This document shows, one piece after another, positions 1-10,470 of a stretch of 64,000 nt of DNA. The notes under the pieces are model-generated. The model was not told the origin of the DNA. It ran no database searches and saw only the letters and a list, made by a program, of their open reading frames with translations. The position numbers and the translations under genes were made by a program. This DNA is from Gnetum montanum. Its lineage: Eukaryota; Streptophyta; Gnetopsida; Gnetales; Gnetaceae. Where the stretch lies: the NCBI GenBank assembly GCA_015680685.1, contig MNCI01022419.1, forward strand, positions 108,387-172,386, given 5' to 3'. Each line of letters starts with the position of its first letter. The first letter of the stretch is position 1.

Positions 1-386
1 GACATGGGGGACCTTGCCCTTCAACAATGAATGTTGGCTCTCCTGCCTTTCATTCCGAATACGTTGTGCATTTGTGGGATGATAATCCCTTGTGTCATGG
101 TCATCCAAAACGTATTTCGCAAACAGTTCTTGCATGCCAGTCTGTGCTAAGACACGAAAAAGCATGTTAGGGGCAGATCTATCTGGGGGTAACACAATGT
201 TACCTTGCAAATCTCTCGCAGTTGCTCATCCTGATGGAGAATAAAAGTAATGTTCGAGACATACTCATCAGGATGAGTATATGTGACCTTAGATTGTTTA
301 GGACATGGTTGATTTGAGTTATGCGTATGATGTTGACCATCTCCTGTGTTGTCCTTAGGTGAGTTGATTTCATGAGAAGAAGCCAT
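1..386 (-). pseudogene. gag: gag N-terminal fragment of element G
   Basis: Start of the capsid precursor of element G. The ATG at 386 opens a frame with MASSHEINSPKDN, then VTYTHPDEYVSNITFILHQD, which matches gag starts of A (ATG at 13912), B (ATG at 30356) and F (ATG at 2534); the shared landmark is (T/V)FxxHQD(E/G)QL. The frame breaks near 147, but bases 1-60 still match the next gag segment (RQESQH...LKGK) in another frame. The start is chosen because all four copies have an ATG at the same distance from the PBS. Truncated by the window edge. Confidence 0.75.
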
Positions 387-508
387 CCTAATGGTGTGCT
401 ACTTACCGTTAGTTATGTTCTTAATTAACTGATTAACCCGAAGGTTCGTTAAAGCTCACAACGATGTGAGTGATATCCCTTATGTTCAATTGGCGTAAAA
501 ACACTTAG

Positions 509-526
509 TCCCCAGCAACGGCGCCA
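509..526 (-). other. Primer binding site of element G (tRNA-Asp)
   Basis: On the minus strand this reads TGGCGCCGTTGCTGGGGA, one base different from the complement of the 3' end of plant tRNA-Asp(GUC) (TGGCGCCGTTGCCGGGGA). It is one base inside the LTR end, as expected for the minus-strand DNA primer site. This is the best preserved PBS in the window and fixes the element's orientation. Confidence 0.9.
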
Positions 527-527
527 A

Positions 528-1604
528 TGATGAGTGGTGAGGTACCCCTACACTCAACCATATGAATACAAGCGTGTACACGCGATCCGGTCAAACTCCA
601 CAGACTAAATGCCTTAATGCCACAAGAAACACTTGGGGTTAATCATTTGTTGTCTTCCCAGACTTGCTTGTATGTGTCACAGTGTACGGTTAAGCAAGTA
701 TAAGGTATATGATTTTTTTGGTATTTTTCAGTTTATCTCCTAAGCTATGAGGGAAAGGGTTGAGAAACTAACTAACTCTAACTAATGTCCTAAGTCTAAA
801 TTAACTAGCGTCAGCATCCATTCCCACTTACCGTACACACCCTGAACCATGCAACTGTGGCTACCAAACGCTAATCATTATTGGGATCACCACATGTAAC
901 GCACGTGCTCGAAGTGGTCGTACTGAGGCACCTATTTAGCCTAAGTGTGATAAGCATCCGATTCCTTGGCTAGCCATACACACCTGTGGGTGCTCGTAGC
1001 CAAGTCGTACTTATCACACGTGCTAGCCTAGCGATGAGTAGCCGATTCCTTGACCAGATGTACACATTGGACTACTACTAGGATTACCAAGCACAGATCC
1101 TGGAATACACTACTGGGTTACCAAGCAGTCCAATGCTTGTAATCAAGTCGTACTCAAGCATTGCGACGAGCAGCCGATTCCTTGATTAGCCGTACATACC
1201 CGTAGATGCTTGTAATCAAGTCGTACTCGTGCGCACTAGGAAAGAAATAAATAACAACAAAATAAAACCATGTACTGCAAGTTTTATCCAATCAAGTTCG
1301 TCTTTATTACCGTACACAACTTGTGTTCAGGTTACAAAGTTGCTCGAATAAAGAGCCGTTCACTCTAGGACTCCTACTGCAGGCACATGAGAAATTAATC
1401 TAACTCTGGAGTGTTCAAACTGCCAGAGCTTTGCTACTTCTAGCCAGGATTGGGAAATGAAGGGAGTGCCGCCTCTTATTTATAGATATGATATCACATG
1501 AAGAGACGCGATATCGCGTACGCGATATCGCAGGGGATGCGATATCGCGACGGCTGCGATATCGCGTACACGATATCACAGCTTGTGCAATCTGCATCTC
1601 ATCA
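528..1604 (-). repeat. 5' LTR of element G
   Basis: About 1077 bp, ends TGATGAG and CTCATCA. Minus-strand landmarks in order are an array of GCGATATCGC-type palindromes (1485-1585, U3), a TATA box CTATAAATAAGAGG (complement of 1472-1485), the conserved arms TCTTTATT (complement 1347-1354) and AATAAAGA (complement 1301-1308) about 40 bp apart, and U5 with three copies of a CCTTGATTAGCCGTAC...GTAATCAAG stem-loop unit (about 950-1230). It is about 100 bp longer than the A LTRs, mainly through an extra U5 unit. Confidence 0.88.
1472..1485 (-). promoter_or_regulatory. LTR promoter TATA box of element G
   Basis: CTATAAATAAGAGG on the minus strand, directly downstream of the palindromic U3 array. 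The same box is at equivalent places in both A LTRs (8546-8560 and 14926-14940) and in H (63549-63562), so it is the likely transcription start determinant of this LTR family. Confidence 0.6.
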
Positions 1605-2390
1605 CAGTGTCTTGGGATGTGTGTAGCCTTATAAATATGACACTTGGGTGCACAATCCAATAACTTTCCATTTCATACCTTACCCAAACTCTTGCAGTTT
1701 TGTTCTATTGTTGTAGTAGAGAGTGAATGCCCATAGTGTGATGTTAGATAGTTGATCGAAGTCTTTATTCAAGTAAATTATACTTGGATACAGTTTATGT
1801 ATGGTAATAAAGATTGAATTTGTTTTCCATCATTGCAACATCACTTAGTTTTCTTTATGTTTACTTAGAATAATTTCCTTGTTTTCTTAGTTAATACTCT
1901 ATTTTTCCAAGTATTTTACTTTACATGCTTAATTAGTAAAAGTGGTATAGATACAATGGGTTTTTAGCGTTAAGTATAACTATCTAGTAATCTAGTAGTG
2001 GCATTGCTTGGTTCACCCAATAGTAATTCCACTTGGTAATCCCATTGATAGTTACACGAGTCCAACATGTGAATAGCAGACTAGGAACAGATGTTCATCA
2101 ATCTAGGATAAAATAGATTTACATTTCTATTGTTACTTAGACTTAGAATTTAATATTAATTTTTGTCATGTTTATGATTAGGAGCATTAGTGGCCAATAT
2201 AACATTAGTAATCATACAACTCAATGAGAGCTAAGTCATGCACTTGTGCCTCACTAACTTAAGGAGGGAACCTTGAACTCAAACTCAGTGACTTGCATAA
2301 TAACATTGTTCATCTCTAGATTATGATCTAGTTTCACACTAGCACTCATGACTTGTATAGTAGAGTGTTGGGATACTCCACCACTCATCA
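1605..2390 (+). repeat. 5' LTR of element F (3' part)
   Basis: Ends with CTCATCA at 2390, one base before the PBS. Its U3 start is missing because element G inserted just upstream of the TATA-like TTATAAATATG (about 1629-1640). The conserved arms TCTTTATT (1762-1769) and AATAAAGA (1806-1813) are present, as are U5 motifs such as TTGGTAATCCCA. It is clearly diverged from the A and G LTRs. Confidence 0.8.
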
Positions 2391-2391
2391 T

Positions 2392-2409
2392 TGGCACCAT
2401 TACCAAGGC
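2392..2409 (+). other. Primer binding site of element F (tRNA-Asp type)
   Basis: TGGCACCATTACCAAGGC, a decayed form of the tRNA-Asp complement. CG positions have become CA, as in A and B. It sits one base after the LTR end. Confidence 0.75.
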
Positions 2410-2533
2410 TGTGTCAATGTGCACTGAGTAATTGATTTTATAAAGTTTTTTGTATCAAGAACTCTAAAGTCAACTTCCATATCTTTAAAAAAATTTTAAT
2501 AATACACACTTAGCCAAGCATCATACTCATAAC

Positions 2534-4880
2534 ATGGCTTCAACTAAAGACAAACTATCACTTGACAAAGAGATGAAAATGGGTAATGAAAAAATAAATG
2601 ACAATGAAGACTGGAATATGCTTATGTAGACAAGAATCACATATGCTCATAATGATCCTTACTATTCTAATTCAACCTTTGTATTTCACCAAGATGGGCA
2701 ATTAAGATGGAGAGACTTATAGGGTAACATTGTTCTGCCTCCAGAGATTTCAACACCCATAATGCTTCAAACAAGTTTAAGGGAAATGAATTTGGGCCAT
2801 GTGCAAGAAGGATACCATGTGACCAAACACATGATAAAACCATAGCAATATATAGAGGCACAAGTGTAGAGAGATGTTGCTATGGAGACCAAACATGTTC
2901 ACAATAAGGGAAAGAAGATCAAATCTCCTATTGTTCTAGAAGAACTTGATGGTGATCCATTTAGAGTAGAAAATCTTCATCAAGATCATGAAGTCCATTC
3001 TCAAATGCCTATTATTCATTTGAAGGAACCTATCAAAGTGTAGTTACCTTCCAACTTAGTAGAGACACCAAGAAGAGAAGCAACAAACTCTAAGTACAAG
3101 AAAGACTTAAGTCCAAGAGCTTCTATTGAATCACAAAGGGAAGAATACCAGAGTCATAGAAGGAGAACTAGCTAGCATCATTCTTCCACTGCTTCATCTT
3201 CATCCTCATGATTGTCAGTGGATTCTGATCTAAGGAAACATAGGTATGGGAATCATGACAAGGAAAGATATCAGACTTATGATCGACATGACTATCGTCC
3301 AAGACACTTTAATGAAGAAGATGAGGAGTGTGAAACCACATAGAAATAGGGATAGACATGAAGAGAGAGAGAGAGGTATAAGTAAAAAAGTGAACATCAC
3401 TACAGTAGAGCATACGAACCCTATGATAATGAAGAGCCCCTATTGAGAACTCGCAACATGATAAATATAAGGATAGCTATCTACATCCTAACCAAGCATG
3501 TAAGAGATTACTGCATTAAGTGGCTATACATGAACAACATGCATAGATTTGAAGGTTAATATAATGTAGATCCACAACACCACCTTCAAGCATTCCATGA
3601 TGCTTGTGCCTAATAGAACATAGAGAGTGATTGACAGAAACTAAAGTTGTTCCTAAGGATACTCATCAAAGATGCAGAGAGCTGGTACAAATTGTTGGAA
3701 GATGAATCAATTAGAAGATGGAGTGCCATGCTTGAGCTTTTAAATGATAAATATCAAACCTACTTCTAGGTGTCCAATCTTAGGAAACAAATCTAGGGTT
3801 GGAAGCAAGGAACCCATGAATCCCTTGATGTGACAATGGATAGATACTAATCACTTTTGCATAGATTCCCAAGCCATGGATTTTCCCAAAAGGAAAAACT
3901 TAGACACACTATCGATGGTCTATGAAAAAAAACTAAAGAAACCCTTAGGATTTATGCCTAAGGAAGATTATATGAAATGCGCGCCCATCACATCCAAAGA
4001 CTCATTGATCCAATGGCAAAGGAAGAATGTGAATTGAGGAAGAGAGAATTAGTCAAAGAGTACAATAGAGATCCATCTATTAGAAAGAGAGATGTACGAG
4101 TGTGCAATTAGCAAGAAGAGAAAACCTTGGAAGAGGTAATATAGAATAAGATAATACCTATTTAGAAATCTATTACCAGTATTGTAGCCAAGGTAGAAAA
4201 GATGTGGGATTTGATAAATGAAAATTTTATAGTAGCCTTAAAAATTATGGAGGACAGAACTAAGTATATCTTCAACAAAGAAAAGGAGAAAAGGAAGAAA
4301 AGAAATTTTAGATGGAAAGGAAAGGTAGCTTTAGTGGTAGAATGTTTGGATATAAGCTTAGATGAAGAGGAAGGATGTACTATGTGCTAGTATAACCATC
4401 CTAAGGGGTGTTTCACTATCATGGCACATTTGCAAGAAACAAGAGCATATGCACTAAATCCAAGATTCTTCAAGAAGAAAATGTTTAAATGGTTACCTTA
4501 TCCTCAAGGTAACTACTAGAAGACCTTCCAACCAGATGACTACCCTAGTGAAGCTTATCTGCAACCACATGAATAGTATCAATAGCAACGACAACAACCA
4601 CAATTGTGGGCAATTCCACTACCATGCTAGCAATACCCATATCAGCAACTAGACCTTTATGGATGCTATGATTAGTGTCTAATTCCTCCAAGAAACACAA
4701 AAATTTATACTTCTCAATATTACCCATTAGAATACCATAGGCCAACACCTCCAAGGATGGACTCCAATTTGTACATACATCCACAAGAAGTGGGTTTGTT
4801 AAGTCAACCTCCTAATCCTTTAGCACTTGTACCAAAACCTATAATGTAGGGAGAATTTCCATCACAACCTAGAAGAAAAA
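2534..4880 (+). pseudogene. gag: gag of element F
   Basis: Capsid/nucleocapsid precursor. The ATG at 2534 starts MASTKDKLSLDKEMKMG, followed by the family landmark FVFHQDGQLRWRDL (about 2680-2720) and a basic, Arg/Glu/Ser-rich stretch (about 3110-3420). The central retrotransposon gag domain follows (about 3540-4100: NMHRFEG, LKLFL, ESWYKL). A region near 4300-4420 has a CxxC...HPKGC pattern matching CEICQYDHPKGCC in B, perhaps a reduced zinc knuckle. At least a dozen stops, nearly all TAG at positions expected to be Gln or Trp. Not translatable as one protein. Confidence 0.75.
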
Positions 4881-5199
4881 TGTAACTAGGAGAGTTAACA
4901 TGTAGGAGGAAGCAATCATGTATGAACCATAATCTAGGAAATGACCATTCTTCTAAACGAGTTCAAAAAAGGTTTGAAGGATGAGTAGCACATCTACTTT
5001 CACTCCATCTACATCCAATCCTACAAAAAATAACAAGCTTCTAGCATCATCTAATGCAAATGTGACAATTGTCATGCTAATGCAAGATATTTCTCACTGG
5101 ATCAAGGAAGGAGCACTTCCTAAAAAATGAACAAATCCAAGAAGTCCCTTGGTATAATTTTAAGTAGTAGGTAACAAACCATGCAAGGATCTACTCAAT
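4881..5199 (+). other. gag-protease linker of element F
   Basis: Pro/Gln-rich low-complexity coding remnant between the gag end and the protease, matching the equivalent linker in B (32100-32700). No domain is visible and all frames are broken. Confidence 0.5.
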
Positions 5200-5690
5200 T
5201 ATGGGTTAGGGATGAACTTGATATCACAAAACACATATCAAGCCTAGAATCTACCATTGCTGAAGAAAAGAAACATTTGACTAGAGCTTGTGAACCAATC
5301 GATCATAGTTCCACTAGGATAAGTGGATGATGTAATCACTACCATTAGTGGTTGGTCTTACCCTGATAATTTTCTAGTCATTCATGTAGGTGAGAAAAAG
5401 GGAGAGTTCCCAATAATAATGGAAAGGGCTTGGCTTAGCACTGTAGATGCTAATCTTGGTATTAGAGATTTATCCTTGGAAACTTCCAAGGAAGATAAAG
5501 TTGGGATTATTTAGAGATGCAGAGTTCCATGTATTGCATACAGTCATAACAAGAAATTACTTGAAAAAATATGGTCAATCAGACAGGAAGATAGTACAGC
5601 ATGCAATAGATTTGTTGAAGAAATGTGTGTGCAAAACTTCTTGTATGCGACAACCACTCAACAAGAAGACACCTAGTGGTTGATTATAGA
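5200..5690 (+). pseudogene. pro: Retropepsin-like protease of element F
   Basis: Aspartic protease that would process Gag-Pol. Aligning to A and B places the active site at about 5200: A has DLGSGVNLIS while F reads NYGLGMNLIS, so the catalytic Asp appears changed to Asn. Downstream, GWSYPDNFLVIHV and RAWLSTVDANLGIRDLSLE (about 5340-5470) are well kept and match B and A. The fold landmark (F/L)PIIM(E/G)RAWL is shared by all three copies. Stops and the active-site change make it inactive. Confidence 0.7.
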
Positions 5691-6049
5691 TAGTGAAATT
5701 GAATAAAAAATATACATGAAACCAAAAAATTAGATAATAAGTGCCTACATAGAAGAAGCCAATAAGTTAGAGCCATTGAGAAGAAGACATCCCTACCCAC
5801 ATGCAAGTTAGGAAGAAGAGATAAAATGGGAATGACTAAAGATCCCAAATAAAGTTGAACCAAAATTGTTGGAATTGAAGGCCCTACTAGTAGCACTTGA
5901 ATATACTTTCTTAAACAATAAAAAGCTGATTATAATTAATGTTAACCTGGATAAGGAGAAAAAGAATAAGTTGTTGAAAGTAGTCAATAGGTAGCTAACA
6001 ATGTTTGTGTGGTCCTATAATGAGATCATAGGCATTGATCCTAGAATTT

Positions 6050-6750
6050 TTTAACATCAGATATACACTAATCTAGTGGTAAAACCATAACCCCAACTAC
6101 AAAGAAGGATAAATCCAAAACTCAAAGAAGTTAACTAAGAGTTGGAAAAATTATTGAAGGCAAGATTCCTTTATCCCATTGCAGATAGTGAATGGGTTAG
6201 TCCTTTGGTAATTGTTCCAAAGAAGGGAGGCAAGGGGAGAGTGTGCATTGACTTTTGATTGTTGAACTCTACTATAGTCAATGATCATTTCCCCTTGTCA
6301 TTCATTAACCAAGTCTTGGATACTATTGTAGGGCATGAGTACTACATTTTTCTAGATGGGTACAGTGGATATAACCAAATTCACATTGCACCTGAGAACC
6401 AAGAGAAGACACTGTTCACTGGTTCGTGAGGAACATTTTCTTAAAAGAAAATGCCTTTCGACCTTTGCAATGAACTTGCTATCTTTAAGAGACTCATACC
6501 CAGCATCTTTCAGAAAAAAAAAAGAAAATGGCATTGAAGTATTTATGGATGATTTTTTCATGTATGTGCTAGATTTCAAATAGGCATTAGAGTGTCTAGA
6601 GCAGGTGCTAAAAAGATGTGTGGAGACTAATATAAAGCTCAATTGGCAGAAGAGCCATCTTATGGTCTAGGATGGGATCATATTAGGACACAAAATCTCA
6701 TAGAAAGAAATAGATGTGTATCCTGAAAATGTCTAAGTCATATAAAGGAT
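6050..6750 (+). pseudogene. pol (RT): Reverse transcriptase of element F
   Basis: RNA-dependent DNA polymerase domain of the Athila/Tat branch. In order: YPIADSEWVSPLVIVPKKGG (about 6172-6231), RVCIDF, LDGYSGYNQIHIAPENQEKT (about 6352-6411), and the catalytic VFMDDF (about 6539-6556). Here FMDD is the YxDD-box variant usual in Athila-like RTs and both Asp residues remain. The C-terminal LNWQKSHLMV and ILGHKIS follow. Frameshifts near 6420-6490 and several TAG stops break it. RT ends abruptly near 6735 without connection domain or RNase H. Confidence 0.85.
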
Positions 6751-6754
6751 GATC

Positions 6755-7480
6755 ATGAAGGTCCATGTGGTGGCCATTATGCAAAATGTAGGATGACACT
6801 GAAACTAATGATGGTAGGCTACTTCTAGCCTACCCTATTCTAGGATGTCCATACCTTTACACAATCTTGTAAAAGATGCCAAAAATATAGAGGAATAATG
6901 GCCAAAAATGAAGGGCCACATCAATGGATACAACTATTAAAACTATTAGATATATGGGGAATTGACTTCATGGATCTAATCACACTAGTGTCGAATGGGA
7001 AGGCCTACATAATTATGATAATGGATTATTGTACCAAGTGGGTAGAGACAGTAGCAGTGAAAGATTGTAAAGCCAAAATAGCTACCAAGTTTTTTTTAAC
7101 AACATGTGGTGAACTAATTTGAAGTATCAAGAATGCCTATTTTAGATGATGGAACTCATTTTACCGATGCTACTTTTAAGAAGCTCATGCAATAGCTTGA
7201 GGTAAAGCATAAGTTGACCACACCATACCATCCCCAATGGTCAATGGTTAAGCAAAAGTAACTAACTGTGAGATTACTAGGATATAAACTAGGATGGTTA
7301 GAAGATTTTAAAAGGATTGGAGCACTAAGCTAAATGATGCTCTATGGGCCTATAGAATGATGTGGAAATTACCCATCGCTTCTTCATCCTATGATCTAGT
7401 TTATGGTAAGTTATCCATTCTACCAATCGAGGTAGAGCTTCAAACTCTAACTACTTTCAAGCAACTTAACCTAAATAAAG
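6755..7480 (+). pseudogene. pol (IN): Integrase of element F (C-terminally truncated)
   Basis: Inserts element cDNA into the host chromosome. The HHCC finger starts right after the RT junction (GPCGGHYAK at 6760, then SCKRCQKYRG near 6870). The catalytic core has [20 protein letters not shown] and DYCTKWVETVAVKD (6950-7070), PILDDGTHF (about 7138, second Asp) and KLTTPYHPQ (about 7215); the Glu segment is degenerate. The C-terminal part (LPIEVELQTLTTFKQLNLNK) stops at about 7480, where the sequence changes to a minus-strand PBS. HHCC, D and D are visible, but the reading frame is broken. Confidence 0.85.
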
Positions 7481-7481
7481 T

Positions 7482-7499
7482 CCTCAACAATGACACCAA
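7482..7499 (-). other. Degenerate primer binding site of LTR E
   Basis: On the minus strand it reads TGGTGTCATTGTTGAGGA, a strongly decayed form of the tRNA-Asp complement, directly next to the LTR E end at 7500. It shows that E was a 5' LTR in minus orientation. The sequence to its left is not a minus-strand gag but the end of F's plus-strand integrase, so this is a rearrangement breakpoint. Confidence 0.6.
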
Positions 7500-7676
7500 T
7501 GATGAGACGTTGAGGTATCCCTACATCCAACCATATGAATCACAAAGCATTCATGCATGATCCAACCAAATTTCATGAACTTTATAGTTTCCAGTGCACT
7601 AGTCTTCTAGGAAGTGAATCTTTCCTTGAGGTCATTCATTGTCTTCCCAATTAGAGTTGTGAAGTACAAACATATG
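7500..7676 (-). repeat. LTR E, left segment (split by element A)
   Basis: Begins TGATGAGACGTTGAGGTATC, a diverged version of the A/G LTR end TGATGAGTGGTGAGGTACCC, and runs to the target duplication ATATG (7672-7676). The right segment resumes at 15044 with GTTAAGCGTAATCAAGGGAT, which lines up with GGTTAAGTAAGTCCGAGGTA in A. Its divergence from the A LTRs makes it older. Confidence 0.8.
7672..7676. repeat. Target site duplication of element A, left copy
   Basis: ATATG immediately before the LTR start at 7677. The identical ATATG is at 15039-15043 after the other LTR. Five bp is the usual duplication length for Ty3/gypsy integrases. Confidence 0.92.
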
Positions 7677-8655
7677 TGATGAGTGGTGAGGTACCCCTAC
7701 ACTCAACCATATGAAACAAGCGTAGCACACACGATCCAGTCGAACTCCGCAGACTAAATGCCTACACGTCCCATGGAACACTTGGGGTTAATCATTCATT
7801 GTCTTCCCAGACTTACTTGTGTTTGTCATGGTGTATGGTTAGGTAAGTTCGAGGTATATGATTTTTATATCTTTTATGTGTTTTTCTCCTATGCTATTGA
7901 GGTGAAGGGTTGAGAAACTAACTAACTCTAACTAATGAACTAAGTCTAAATTAACTAGCATCAGCATCCATTCCCACTTACCATGCACACCCTGAACTAT
8001 GAAACTGTGGATACCAAATGCTAATCGTTACTAGGATCACCACGTGTAATGCACGTGCTTGAAATGGTTGTACTGAGGCACTTAACTATCCTAAATGTAA
8101 TGAGCATCCATTCCTTGACTAGCCGTACACATCCTTAAATGCTCATAATCAAGTTGTACTCATTCTGCATTCTAGGAGTTGAGGGTGAGAGAATCTAATC
8201 GCAATGAGCAGCCGATTCCTTGATTAGCTGTACACATCTGTAAATGCTCGTAATCAAGTCATACTCATGCCGCGCTATTGCAGGGTAATAAATAATAGGT
8301 AGGAAATAACATGCAAGAAATAACAAGTAATAAAATCCTATTCCATGCACTATAAGGTTTATCCACAAAGCTCGTCTTTATTGCCGTACACAACTTGCAT
8401 TTAGGTACAATGTTGCTTGAATAAAGATCCATTCACTTAGGGACTCCTACTACAGGCACATGGAAAATATTCTATCTCTAGAGTGATCAATCTGCCATAG
8501 TTTCCCTACTTCTAGCCTAGGATGGGAAATAAGGGGAGTGCCACCTCTTATTTATAGATTTTGTGGCGGACTGCAATATCACGTATGCGACATCGCAAGG
8601 GACAATGCAATATCACGTACGCAATATCGTAGCTCATGCAAATCACATCTCATCA
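7677..8655 (-). repeat. 3' LTR of element A
   Basis: 979 bp, TGATGAG/CTCATCA ends. U3 has decayed ATATC palindromes (8565-8635), a TATA box in CTATAAATAAGAGG (about 8546-8560), the arms TCTTTATT (8375-8382) and AATAAAGA (8420-8427) as their complements, and two U5 stem-loop units (about 8105-8165 and 8207-8267). Next to the purine tract at 8656. Confidence 0.92.
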
Positions 8656-8663
8656 TACCCCCA
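8656..8663 (-). other. Polypurine tract of element A
   Basis: TGGGGGTA on the minus strand directly before the 3' LTR, preceded by CATTCAGTCA. The same tract is in B (38369-38376) and H (63655-63662). This is the plus-strand DNA primer. Confidence 0.8.
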
Positions 8664-10310
8664 TGACTGAATGAAAACTCATCCTCGAGTTCCTTACAAT
8701 AATATCGGGAAGGTATGGAATTATTGAGGGGAATGGAACTAATGGGATGACATGTGAACAGATCATCATTACAAGACTTGACAAAACTGGTGTTCATGAC
8801 AACAAGGGTGAACACCTTATTACAATGACATTAGGCCTTTGTTGGTAGCTAAGAAAGAGAGAGAGAGAAAGAAGTGTTGCTGCTGCCAATGCCAAGATTG
8901 CGCCTTTCATTGTCCATCAATAAGTGCACCATCGATCTTACTCCTTGCATAGTTGTTGTAGCGCTATTCCATTCCAAATGTTCCCTCCAAATTTGGTCTG
9001 TTGTTGCATGATTACCATCTGCACACACAACACAATCTTATATTAGCCAGGGTAAATGAATCATCTTGTAATTGATACCTTGCTATGGTGAAAGTTCATT
9101 GGCTAGGTTGTGGTATGACTGATACAGATTTGGGGATATATTAATGATGACTACCAAAGGTGTAGGGGTTGGGAAGAAAATCAAAAATTTTGGGGCTAGG
9201 AGAAAATTGAAAAAATTNGAGTTAAAGTCTTAACCACAAGAATCTACCAAAAAGAAAACAATGCATCAACCAACATATATACACTAATGATACAACTGAC
9301 AATGAGGTGAACAATGGAGAGAAGGATGGAGAGAGGAGAATGGAATGGAATCCCAAGAACAAGGTGGTGTACAGCCCCTTGTGTGTTTCATGATTAATGT
9401 GACTCGGCAAGTCTCATTCCAACTCCAGCCTTGAACCAACAACATCTAGTGACTTTGCATCAATGCAGTTGGCTAAACCATCCACTTGGATAACAAGAAT
9501 GCCTTCCTCAAGAGTCATCACCATTCCGATGAAACAAAGGAGAGAATGGGAAAGGGAACATTTTTAGTTCCATAACCAGTGCTTGTAGCCCAAGTTTATT
9601 CGTCTAAGGGATGTGCTTTGAATTCTCACTTTGTTTTTTTTTTTTTTGCTTTTTTTATTTTTTTATTTTTTGTGTTTTTATGTGTGAGAACCACACCATG
9701 CAAAGAATTTTTATTTTTATTATCTCAGCTTCTGATAATTGGGTAACATCGAAATGACAAGAAAGTTCAAGGAGAAAACATCCAAGCACCTAAGAGAATG
9801 GCCAACACAAAAGCATCAAGTTCTCTTGAAGTCATACCCTTTTCAATCCTTGAGTCCTTCCTTAGTTTGAGAAATACCTAGTCACCAATTCGTCTAAGTT
9901 CTTATTAGAATTGGACTGTACATTTCCAAGTCGAGAGAGACCATAGAAACTGGTGGATGGATGGATGAGGTGGTCTCATTGCCTGCCATATCAAAAGCAA
10001 CATACCTTAGTATCAACATTGTGACTTAAAGGTAAAAACCAAACATTATAAATCAATATGAAAACAGTTCATACCATCATTTCGAACACTTATTGGGTGA
10101 AAAACTTATAGGGTGGATCACACACACAAAATGGAAAAAGTATAATGATGTTGTAAAACAAAAATAAGAAAAGTTAAAGAAAGTTGTAAAACAAAAATGT
10201 GTAGGACAAAAACGTTGTAAAACAAAAACTTAAAAGAACTGAGGACCCCATATGATTAGATAGGTGGCCATCTCCCCCATGACTGAGTGGAAAGGGAGAG
10301 ATTCGAAATA
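8664..10310 (-). other. Post-pol region of element A, no clear gene
   Basis: Homologous to B 36385-38368 in the same relative orientation. Landmarks include GTCATGGGGGAGATGGCC (complement of 10266-10283), a long T-rich tract (9630-9680) and a stretch at 9222-9410 (GFHSILLSPSFSPLFTSL) that matches B 37340-37480 at DNA level. No domain is recognised and no long frame is shared, so I call it non-coding or the ruin of a third ORF. Contains one undetermined base at 9218 and a (GA)n run near 8855. Confidence 0.6.
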
Positions 10311-10470
10311 ATGAGCACCTGTTTGAATTTATTAAAAGTATCCAACTTCTCCCAATTGATGATCTTAGATTAAGGGGTGGAAGTTGGCAATGCTCATATT
10401 CCAATGTATATATGCTTTCATTATGGGCATGGGTTTCCTTAGTTTGTTCCATGCATATTGGGTTGCTCCT

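Larger units (their letters stand above)
1..1604 (-). mobile_element. Athila-like LTR retrotransposon G, 5' end only
   Basis: On the minus strand the order is LTR (1604 to 528), tRNA-Asp type primer binding site (526-509) and the start of gag (386 downward), so this is the 5' end of an element whose body lies left of the window. LTR ends are TGATGAG/CTCATCA as in elements A, B and H. It interrupts the LTR of element F, whose remaining part starts at 1605. The expected 5-bp target duplication would be CAGTG (1605-1609); the partner copy is outside the window. Confidence 0.85.
1605..7482 (+). mobile_element. Athila-like retrotransposon F, internally deleted and 3'-truncated
   Basis: Plus-strand element with part of its 5' LTR (1605-2390), a tRNA-Asp PBS (2392), gag, protease, RT and integrase. 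RNase H is missing: the sequence passes from the end of RT (about 6735) straight into the HHCC finger of integrase (about 6755). The 3' end is cut inside the integrase C-terminal region near 7480 and fused to the PBS of the oppositely oriented LTR E. Many frame breaks show it is one of the oldest insertions here. Confidence 0.8.

Noticed and set aside
509-526. A genuine tRNA-Asp gene
   Set aside because: Only the 18-base complement of the tRNA 3' end is present, next to an LTR; no A box, B box or cloverleaf.
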